Part shown: piece after piece, positions 1 to 6,029 of the stretch
How the letters are laid out: each line of letters starts with the position of its first letter
How positions within the stretch are numbered: position 1 is the first letter of the stretch
NCBI GenBank assembly: GCA_012035435.1
Contig: JAAUPH010000080.1
Span: 1 to 8,970, forward strand
DNA from: Sphingopyxis sp.
GTDB taxonomy: Bacteria > Pseudomonadota > Alphaproteobacteria > Sphingomonadales > Sphingomonadaceae
Reading direction: 5' to 3'
DNA: 8,970 nt
Program-made: the position numbers and the translations under genes
The notes under the pieces: model-generated
Told to the model about the DNA's origin: nothing
Database searches by the model: none
The model's input: the letters and a program-made list of their open reading frames with translations, nothing else

Positions 1-1
1 T

Positions 2-1427
2 GTTGAGCCAATGGCTTCGCGTCACCCGGTGACGGGGCGTGTGGTGTGGGAAGGCCAGGCCGCCAGCCGTGCACAAGTGAAGCGGGCGATTGCCAAAGCA
101 CGTGAGGCCAGCGAATCATGGTCTGTCCTCGAAGTGAGTGAGCGCATCCAGCTTGCACGCAAGTACGCGGAGGTTGTTGAAAGCAAAGCAGATTTGCTGG
201 CCAAAACAATTTCTGAGGAAACAGGCAAGCCGCGCTGGGAAGCACGGCAGGAAGCGGACCTTGTAAAAGCCAAGGTCGCGGTTTCTATCGAAGCGATCGA
301 ACAGCGGACCAGCTCGCGCACCCTTGAGTTGCCCGGCGGTGTGGGGCGGACGCTGTATCGCCCGCTGGGTGTCGCGGCGGTGCTTGGGCCGTTTAACTTT
401 CCTGCGCATCTGCCCAACGGTCACATCGTCCCCGCGCTGCTTGCGGGCAACACGGTGGTCTTCAAGCCCAGCGAGAAGTCGCCCGCGACCGGGGCCTTGC
501 TCGCGGCGATGTGGGAAGAGGCGGGCCTGCCGCGCGGCGTGTTGCAGGTGGTGCAGGGCGGGCGTGACACCGGGCAGTCGCTGGTGGAAGGCGATGTGGA
601 CGCTGTGTTTTTCACCGGCAGTCACGCAGCGGGCAAGGCGATCCACCGTGCGCTGGCGGCCGGCCCCAGGTGCTGCTGGCGCTGGAGATGGGTGGGCATA
701 ACCCGCTGGTTGTGCATGGTGTCAAAGACCTGGACCGCGCTGCGGAGTTGATCGTGGTCTCCGCGTTTATCTCGGCGGGCCAGCGATGCACCTGCGCCCG
801 CAGGCTCATTCTCACCGAGTCGATGGATGTCTCATTGCTGCTTGACCTTGTGATGAAGCTGATGCGCAGCCTGCGTGTCGGGGTCGATGGTGAGGCGGGT
901 GAGGTGTTCATGGGGCCTGTGATCTCACAACAGGCAGGCAGGCAGGTGCTCGCAGCGCAGGAGTCATGGCGGCAGCGCGGCGCGGTGCCGTTGATCGAAG
1001 CGGTGCCGCTCGAAGGCTGCGATGCACTGCTCTCGCCGGGGTTGTGGGACACGACGCATATGCGGCCCCGCGACGACGAAGAAGTGTTCGGCCCGCTGCT
1101 CCAGGTCATCCGTGTGCGCGACTTGGCCGCGGCCATCAACGAAGCCAACTGCACCCGCTACGGCCTCGCCGCGTCACTTTTATGCGATGACCCCGGCCTG
1201 TTTTACATCTTTAGCCAGCAAGTTCGTGCGGGTGTCATCAACTGGAATCAGCCGACGACCGGCGCGAGTGGCAGGCTGCCCTTGGCGGCCTGGGCGCATC
1301 AGGCAATCATCGCCCCAGCGGTTTTCATGCGGCAGATTACTGCGCTGATGCCGTGGCGCAGGCCGAGTCAACGTCGATGCGCAGCACAGGCCTGTTGCAA
1401 GGACGCAGGCAGGAGAACCCCGCGTGA
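2..1427 (+). CDS. astD: Succinylglutamate semialdehyde dehydrogenase, 5'-truncated and interrupted by two frameshifts
   Basis: AstD oxidises N-succinylglutamate 5-semialdehyde to N-succinylglutamate with NAD+, the fourth step of the cytosolic AST pathway of arginine degradation. It is an aldehyde dehydrogenase: the frame shows FNFP and FKPSE (cofactor pocket), FTGS, the general-base Glu in LALEMGG (codon 685) and the catalytic Cys in GQRCTCARR (codon 787). Three frames are needed: 2 to about 655, about 661 to 1281, and 1281 to the stop at 1425-1427, where LGGLGASGNHRPSGFHAADY restores the family C-terminus. Each switch fits one missing base (G/C run near 653-667; CCC at 1279-1281). Repaired, about 475 residues are visible against about 490 in E. 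coli. The frame is open to the window edge, so the ATG at 11 is probably internal and about 17 residues are lost. The stop overlaps the astB start, as in a standard ast operon. Identity is firm; whether the gene is truly broken is unknown. Confidence 0.9.
1411..1416 (+). promoter_or_regulatory. Ribosome binding site of astB
   Basis: AGGAGA lies 7 bases before the GTG at 1424 and inside the 3' end of astD. It supports GTG 1424 as the astB start and the four-base GTGA overlap with the astD stop, which implies translational coupling. Confidence 0.7.
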
Positions 1428-1516
1428 ACAGCGGCGACACTATTGAATGCAACTTCGATGGCCTCGTGGGTCCGACCCACAACTACGCGGGCCTCTCGCG
1501 CGGCAACGTCGCGTCG
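1424..1516 (+). pseudogene. astB: N-succinylarginine dihydrolase, N-terminal fragment only (about 31 residues)
   Basis: AstB hydrolyses N2-succinylarginine to succinylornithine, CO2 and ammonia, the second step of the AST pathway. Only the extreme N-terminus is present. NFDGLVGPTHNYAGLSRGN matches the conserved start of AstB (E. coli has NFDGLVGLTHHYAGLSFGN), and the gene directly follows astD with a GTGA overlap, the usual neighbourhood. A complete AstB is about 440 residues; here similarity ends after about residue 31 and the same frame continues into a DUF1800 lipoprotein. The remaining 400-odd codons are not in the window. The fragment cannot be functional. It reflects either a chimeric assembly or clone or a real deletion. 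The exact end is approximate, because AstB proteins vary after GNVAS. Confidence 0.85.
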
Positions 1517-1550
1517 ATGACGGCGCCTGCCATGGCTTTGGCTCTTGCAG
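1510..1550 (+). other. Probable chimeric junction between the ast operon and the DUF1800 gene
   Basis: Left of this interval the reading frame is AstB; right of it is a lipobox and a DUF1800 protein. The join is in frame, so it gives one continuous open frame from 1424 to 3229. I see no inverted repeat, tRNA, insertion-sequence end or target duplication here that would explain it as transposition or site-specific integration. The base of the switch cannot be fixed without homologues. Confidence 0.7.
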
Positions 1551-3229
1551 CTTGTGGCGGAGGCGGTGGTAGCAGTGGCGAGGGCAGCGCTTCGCCTGCT
1601 CCGCCGCCTGTTGCGGTCGTCAAGAAGCCGACGAGCGACGCAGAAGCGGTGCGTTTTTTGAACAGATCGGTGTTTTCGGCCAGCGCCGCAGAAATCACCA
1701 GGGTCAAGGATGTCGGCTATGTGAGCTGGATTGATGCCGAAATGGCCAAGCCGATCGGTGAGTTGGGGGTCAATGCCTATACGCGGATCGGCGGCGAAGA
1801 TCTTGCGAACGACGATCCTTCGACGACAAATTTCCACACCCAATTGATGTGGCAGCAGCTTCTGGACAGCAATGACCAAATGCGCAAACGCATGGCGTTC
1901 GCGCTGTCAGAATTTTTTGTGGTCAGTGCCAATGGTGTTGACACGATCTGGCACGGCCTTGGCCTTTTGCATTATTGGGACATCCTCAACAAATATGCTT
2001 TTGGCAATTTCCGCGCTTTGCTCGAAGAAGTGACGCTCAACCCGATGATGGGTCAGTATCTCAGTCTCAAGGGTAGTCAGAAGGAAGATGCCAAGACGGG
2101 GCGGCGCCCGGACGAAAATTATGCCCGTGAAGTCATGCAGCTGTTCACGATCGGGCTGGTCGAACTGAACAATGACGGCTCCGTCAGAAAGGACGCCTCC
2201 GGAAACCCCATAGCCACATACAGCAATGACGATGTGACGAATGTCGCCCGCGCGCTGTCGGGCTGGGACTATCAGGTTCTGGCTGATGAACAATTGAAGG
2301 AATACCCCTGGTTCGCGCCGGCCTATGTGAAACGGCAAATGACGTCGGACCCGCAGAAAATGCCATATACTTGGTCGACGCGGCCCTCCGAGCATTCGAT
2401 GCTGGAAGCCAAGTTTCTGGGCACCACGATCCCGGCGAATACCGACGCGATCCCGGCGCTGAAAATCGTGCTCGACACGTTGTTCAATCATGCCAACACG
2501 CCCGTGTTCTTTTCAAAGCAGATGATCCAGCGGCTGGTCACCAGCAACCCCAGCCCGGCCTATGTCGATCGTATCGCCAAGGTGTTTGCCAATAATGGCC
2601 AGGGCGTGCGCGGCGATCTGGGGGCCGTTTTCAAGGCCATATTGATCGACGAAGAGGCGCTGTCTGCGTCCGGTTTGACCAGCCAGACGTTCGGCAAGGT
2701 GCGCGAACCTTTTGTACGATTTGTTCAATGGGCGCGCACCTTCACACTCAAAAAACCGCCGTCGGGCAAATATGACTTGTACGACACCAGCCAGCAGTCA
2801 AATTCGCTGGGGCAGATGGTGTTTCGTTCCCCGTCGGTGTTCAACTTTTTCCGCCCGGGCTATGTGCCCGCCGGCACGGCCATCGCCGACAACAAGCTGG
2901 TCGCGCCCGAGTTTCAGATCGTCAATGAAATCTCGACCATCGGCTATGCCAACTTCATGCACTCGGTCGTGACGAACAAAAACAACCCTAATCTGGAACC
3001 CGACTACAGCGCGGAAATGGCCATCGCCAATGACAGTACGGCGCTGGTCAACCGGATCGACCTCATCCTGTCCGGCGGCCAATTGTCGCAGGCGAACAGG
3101 GACCGGATCAAACAGGCGGTCGATTCGATCACGCTGCCCGCCACGAACGATGCCGATGCGCGGTTCAGCCGGGTGGCGGCGGCCATCATGCTGACGATGG
3201 TGTCCCCCCAATATCTCGTTCAGAAATAA
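1517..3229 (+). CDS. DUF1800 family lipoprotein (5' end probably missing)
   Basis: This is a DUF1800-family protein of unknown function. The family signature is RRPDENYAREVMQLFTIGL (Asp codon at 2111), and the protein ends in MVSPQYLVQK, typical of the family. A lipobox LAAC (Cys codon 1553) followed by a Gly/Ser-rich linker suggests a lipid-anchored exported protein. The open frame continues upstream to GTG 1424, but those residues are AstB. The entry starts at the first Met (1517) near the join; another Met is at 1532. From either, the signal peptide lacks a basic n-region and no ribosome binding site is visible, so the native start was probably lost at the join. From 1517 it is 570 residues, within a plausible family range. 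It is followed after 12 bases by a DUF1501 gene, its usual partner. The family call is firm; substrate and role are unknown. Confidence 0.85.
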   Translation: MTAPAMALALAACGGGGGSSGEGSASPAPPPVAVVKKPTSDAEAVRFLNRSVFSASAAEITRVKDVGYVSWIDAEMAKPIGELGVNAYTRIGGEDLANDDPSTTNFHTQLMWQQLLDSNDQMRKRMAFALSEFFVVSANGVDTIWHGLGLLHYWDILNKYAFGNFRALLEEVTLNPMMGQYLSLKGSQKEDAKTGRRPDENYAREVMQLFTIGLVELNNDGSVRKDASGNPIATYSNDDVTNVARALSGWDYQVLADEQLKEYPWFAPAYVKRQMTSDPQKMPYTWSTRPSEHSMLEAKFLGTTIPANTDAIPALKIVLDTLFNHANTPVFFSKQMIQRLVTSNPSPAYVDRIAKVFANNGQGVRGDLGAVFKAILIDEEALSASGLTSQTFGKVREPFVRFVQWARTFTLKKPPSGKYDLYDTSQQSNSLGQMVFRSPSVFNFFRPGYVPAGTAIADNKLVAPEFQIVNEISTIGYANFMHSVVTNKNNPNLEPDYSAEMAIANDSTALVNRIDLILSGGQLSQANRDRIKQAVDSITLPATNDADARFSRVAAAIMLTMVSPQYLVQK

Positions 3230-3232
3230 GGA
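3228..3232 (+). promoter_or_regulatory. Ribosome binding site of the DUF1501 gene
   Basis: AAGGA overlaps the DUF1800 stop codon (TAA 3227-3229) and lies 9 bases before ATG 3242. It supports that start and co-translation of the pair. Confidence 0.6.
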
Positions 3233-3241
3233 ACGTCCAAG

Positions 3242-4682
3242 ATGCATATTAGCAAGCTGGATGAGTTGCATCGCCGCGCCTTCCTGAAACGGTCGGCGCA
3301 ATTGGGGGCCATGGGTGCTGCCGCGCCTTTCGCCATGAACATGTCGTTGGTCAATCAAGCGGCAGCATTCACCGGCGGCGGCGGATATCAGGCGCTTGTT
3401 TGCCTGTTCCTGCTCGGCGGCAATGATCATGATGATACGCTGATCCCCTATGATGACGCAAACTATAACTTGTACAACACGCTGCGCGGCGGCGGTCCGG
3501 CGCAGACGGCGGGCGGGCTCGGCGCGGGCCAGAGCCGATCTTGCCGCGACGGTGCTGAACCCGGTCGTTGCGCAAACGCTGACCAACAATATCCAATATG
3601 CATTGCATCCGGCGATGACGCGCATGAAGGCGCGGTGGGACCAGCAACGGCTTGCGACACTGCTCAACGTGGGGACGCTGATCCGCCCGACGACGCTGGC
3701 CGAATATCGCAGTCCGAACCGTGCGCAGTATCCGCTGCCCTTCGGCCTGTTTTCGCACAATGATCAGCAGAGCGTTTGGCAGTCCTCCGCGCCCGAAGGC
3801 GCGACGTCGGGCTGGGGCGGTCGTCTGGCGGACATTGCGCTGTCCAGCAACACCAATTCGATCTTCACGGCAGTTTCCGCAGCTGGGAACAGCGTCTTCC
3901 TGACCGGACAATCCGCGATCGCTTATCAGGTCAGCGGCAGCGGTGCGATCCGGCTACGCAACGGCAGTACGCGGGTGGCGGGATCGACGGTCGCCTATGA
4001 CATGATGCGCCAGATCATGATGCAACCCGATCCGAGCAGCCATATTTTTGAAGGCGAATATAACCGCGTCGCCAAGCGGTCGATCGATTCTGAAGCGGTT
4101 TACTCGGCTGGCATCAACGCCGCCACGCTGAACACGCCCTTTGCGCAGAACGGCAATACGTCGGGTATCGCTGCACAGCTGCGCATCGTTGCCCGCACGA
4201 TCGCTGCGCGCCAGGCACTGGGCGTCAATCGTCAGGTATTCTTTGTCACCATGGGCGGCTATGACCATCATGACAATTTGATTGGCGGCCACAACACACT
4301 GCTTGGACAGCTCGATTTCGCCATGGACGCATTTTATCAGGCCACCGTCGAAATGGGTATTGCCGATCGGGTAACGCTGTTCACGGCGTCGGATTTCGGC
4401 CGGACGTTGAGTTCGAACGGCGACGGCACCGACCACGGCTGGGGCGGGCACCATTTCGTGCTGGGCGGCGGGGTCCGGGGCGGTCGTCACTATGGCGTCG
4501 CTCCGGAAATTTCGACCACAGGGCCGAGTCAGGTTGGCCAGGGCCGATTGCTTCCGACGACGTCCGTCGACCAATATGGAGCAACCCTGAGCAGCTGGTT
4601 CGGCGCGTCGGCGGGAGAATTGCCAACGCTGTTCCCCAACATCGGCAATCATTCCGGCACGAATCTCGGCTTTTTCGGCTGA
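3242..4682 (+). CDS. DUF1501 family exported protein with Tat signal, one frameshift
   Basis: DUF1501 proteins belong to the alkaline phosphatase/sulfatase-like superfamily, but no activity is established for this type. The N-terminus has a twin-arginine motif, HRRAFLK (residues 10-16), and a hydrophobic stretch to about residue 43, so Tat export in folded form is expected. A GGND motif follows (residues 59-62). The C-terminal part carries TMGGYDHHDN, a DFGRT motif and DHGWGGHHFVLGG, all typical of the family. The start frame is good to about residue 94 (base 3523). After that, family sequence (ARADLAATVLNPV) appears one frame over and runs to the stop at 4680-4682. One extra G in the GGG at 3526-3528 would explain this; repaired, the protein is 479 residues, a normal length. 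Uncorrected, the first frame stops at 3761-3763. It pairs with the upstream DUF1800 gene, probably in one operon. Confidence 0.88.
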
Positions 4683-4710
4683 CCTCGAAAGCGCCGATAA
4701 CCGGGCTTGA

Positions 4711-4726
4711 TTAAAGCAAATTTAAC
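4711..4726 (+). promoter_or_regulatory. CtrA-type binding site (TTAA-N7-TTAAC)
   Basis: TTAA at 4711-4714 and TTAAC at 4722-4726 are separated by exactly 7 bases (AGCAAAT). This is a perfect match to the full CtrA consensus known from Caulobacter and other alphaproteobacteria. It lies in the only intergenic gap of the window, 23 bases before the VirB1-like ATG. CtrA-activated promoters often have this site at the -35 position; that would put the transcription start close to the start codon. No clear sigma-70 -10 box is visible, so the promoter itself is inference. In about 60% GC DNA I estimate 0.02 chance matches per 9 kb. Confidence 0.5.
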
Positions 4727-4749
4727 CAACGCTGTTTAGCGATAGCGTG

Positions 4750-5415
4750 ATGTTTCGCCGGTTTCGCCATCGTATGATTTCGTCGTCGGCGCTTTGTGTC
4801 GCCGCAGCGATTGTCGCCTTTGCGCCGCAGGCCCGCGCCGATGTTTTCGAACTCGGCAATGATGGCCAGTGGCGGCAGATCAACCAGCCCGTCTTCGACA
4901 TCTCCGCAGTTGCGCCCCGCGACGTCGGCGCATTCCCGGACAGCCTTCCCCCGGTGCGGCTGGCCGCGCTTACAACCGTGGACGAGGCTGCGGTAAACCA
5001 ACCGGCTATTGCCGCAACGCCAGCAGCGACAAGCGGCCCGCTCGCGCCGCTTATTATCGCAGCGGCCCGGCAATATGGGATTTCGCCTGCACTGGTCGAT
5101 GCCGTGATGTGGCAAGAATCACGCTATAATCAAAAGGCACTGTCCAGCGCGGGCGCGATCGGCCTGATGCAGCTGATGCCGGGCACTGCGAAGGGGCTTG
5201 GCGTTGATCCCAACGACCCGTGGCAGAATGTCTTTGGCGGGGCAGCCTATCTGCGCCAGCAGCTTGACCGCTTTGGCAACAATGTGCCGCTGGCGCTGGC
5301 CGCCTATAATGCCGGGCCGGGCGCGGTGGCCAAGCATGGCGACATCCCGCCCTACGCCGAAACCCGCAACTATGTCAGCGTCATCATGCGGCGCTTGATG
5401 AGCCAAACTCCGTGA
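4750..5415 (+). CDS. virB1: VirB1-like lytic transglycosylase of the type IV secretion system
   Basis: Periplasmic murein lytic transglycosylase (SLT fold), which cleaves peptidoglycan locally so the secretion apparatus can cross the cell wall. A Sec signal peptide spans residues 1-30 (basic RRFRHR, hydrophobic core, QARA before Asp31). After a linker to about residue 97 comes the catalytic domain: WQESRYN with the likely catalytic Glu123, GLMQLMP at 138-144, and ALAAYNAGPGAV from 182. At 221 residues it fits VirB1-type enzymes. ATG 4750 is chosen because it keeps the basic n-region; GTG 4747 directly precedes it and ATG 4774 would remove that region. No ribosome binding site is evident, so translation may be leaderless. 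It is first in the operon; virB2 starts 11 bases after its stop. The enzyme class is certain; the VirB1 role rests on its neighbours. Confidence 0.9.
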   Translation: MFRRFRHRMISSSALCVAAAIVAFAPQARADVFELGNDGQWRQINQPVFDISAVAPRDVGAFPDSLPPVRLAALTTVDEAAVNQPAIAATPAATSGPLAPLIIAAARQYGISPALVDAVMWQESRYNQKALSSAGAIGLMQLMPGTAKGLGVDPNDPWQNVFGGAAYLRQQLDRFGNNVPLALAAYNAGPGAVAKHGDIPPYAETRNYVSVIMRRLMSQTP

Positions 5416-5420
5416 GAGGA
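5414..5420 (+). promoter_or_regulatory. Ribosome binding site of virB2
   Basis: GAGAGGA lies 6 bases before ATG 5427. Three consecutive ATG codons (5421, 5424, 5427) and an upstream GTG (5412) share the frame. Spacing favours the third ATG, which also gives a compact signal peptide starting MRKLL. Confidence 0.65.
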
Positions 5421-5426
5421 ATGATG

Positions 5427-5738
5427 ATGCGCAAGCTGTTGGCAACAATTGGTGCGGCTTATGCTGCGCTGGCCGCTTCGCCCACTGTGGCGCAGACCAT
5501 GGGCGCCAGCCCGCCAGGATCCGGCCCCATCAACAATGCGCTGGGCTGGATCCAGGGGACATTGCTTGGCAATCTTGCGACCACCGCGGCGGTCATTGCG
5601 GTAGCAGCCTGCGGCTTCATGATGCTGACCGGCCGGATGAACTGGAAATTTGGCGCCACCGTGGTCATGGGCTGTTTCGTGCTGTTCGGCGCGACCGCGA
5701 TCGTTGCCGGAATCCAGTCCGCCGCAGCGGTTGGTTGA
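5427..5738 (+). CDS. virB2: VirB2 pilin-like protein (TrbC/VirB2 family)
   Basis: VirB2 is the major subunit of the type IV secretion pilus; prepilins sit in the inner membrane before assembly. The 103-residue product has a signal peptide (basic MRK, hydrophobic AAYAALAAS, probable cleavage near residues 22-24). Two membrane helices follow at about 47-68 and 75-97, joined by a short polar loop, TGRMNWKFG. This is the standard VirB2 layout and length. VirB2 sequences are poorly conserved, so the call rests mainly on architecture and on the position between a VirB1-like gene and virB3. The start at 5427 is set by the upstream ribosome binding site. The product has Cys62 and Cys83, one in each helix. 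virB3 follows after 6 bases. Whether it is cyclised or cleaved as in other pilins cannot be seen. Confidence 0.88.
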   Translation: MRKLLATIGAAYAALAASPTVAQTMGASPPGSGPINNALGWIQGTLLGNLATTAAVIAVAACGFMMLTGRMNWKFGATVVMGCFVLFGATAIVAGIQSAAAVG

Positions 5739-5744
5739 ACGGCG

Positions 5745-6029
5745 ATGAGCGCGCTCAACCGCACACCGCTGTTTCGCGCGCTCGCGCAGCCGCAGATGTT
5801 CGGCGGCGTGACCTATAGCTATTTCATTATCAACGCGGTGGTGACGACGGAGATATTTCTGATCACCCGCAGCTTCTGGGCGATCCCGGCTGCGCTGCTG
5901 ATCCACGGCATCGGCTATATGGCCAGCCTCAAGGAACCGCGAATTTTCGACCTGTGGATCATGAAGGTCAGCCGTTGCGGCCGGACCAAGACCCACCGGC
6001 TGTGGAAGTGCAACAGTTACCGCGCATGA
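5745..6029 (+). CDS. virB3: VirB3 inner-membrane protein of the type IV secretion system
   Basis: VirB3 is a small inner-membrane component that works with the VirB4 ATPase in assembling the pilus and inner-membrane complex. The 94-residue product matches the family: N-terminal TPLFRALAQPQMFGGV, then a hydrophobic region at about residues 22-60 that can form one or two membrane helices, then the polar KEPRIFDLW segment and a basic cytosolic tail. Length is normal (about 90-110). It begins 6 bases after the virB2 stop and its stop overlaps the virB4 start (ATGA, 6026-6029), so the two are likely translationally coupled. In some systems VirB3 and VirB4 are fused; here they are separate frames. 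Confidence 0.92.
   Translation: MSALNRTPLFRALAQPQMFGGVTYSYFIINAVVTTEIFLITRSFWAIPAALLIHGIGYMASLKEPRIFDLWIMKVSRCGRTKTHRLWKCNSYRA

Noticed and set aside
931..946. Four tandem copies of CAGG
   Set aside because: They lie in frame within conserved astD coding sequence (QQAGRQV) and disrupt nothing; a short low-complexity run, not a functional repeat.
2798..3760. Long minus-strand open frame of 320 codons opposite the DUF1800/DUF1501 genes
   Set aside because: It is antisense to two recognisable genes, shows no domain I recognise, and is Arg/His-rich as expected from the reverse of GC-rich coding sequence.
4671..4700. Possible terminator after the DUF1501 gene (GGCTTTTTCGG facing CCTCGAAAGCGCC)
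   Set aside because: The arms pair imperfectly and no U-run follows, so it does not qualify as an intrinsic terminator.
4730..4746. Small hairpin CGCT-GTTT-AGCG before the VirB1-like gene
   Set aside because: A four-base stem is too short to call a regulatory structure.
5954..6025. In-frame upstream extension of virB4 to ATG 5954
   Set aside because: It lies inside virB3; conserved VirB4 sequence begins after ATG 6026, which has the usual ATGA coupling to virB3.
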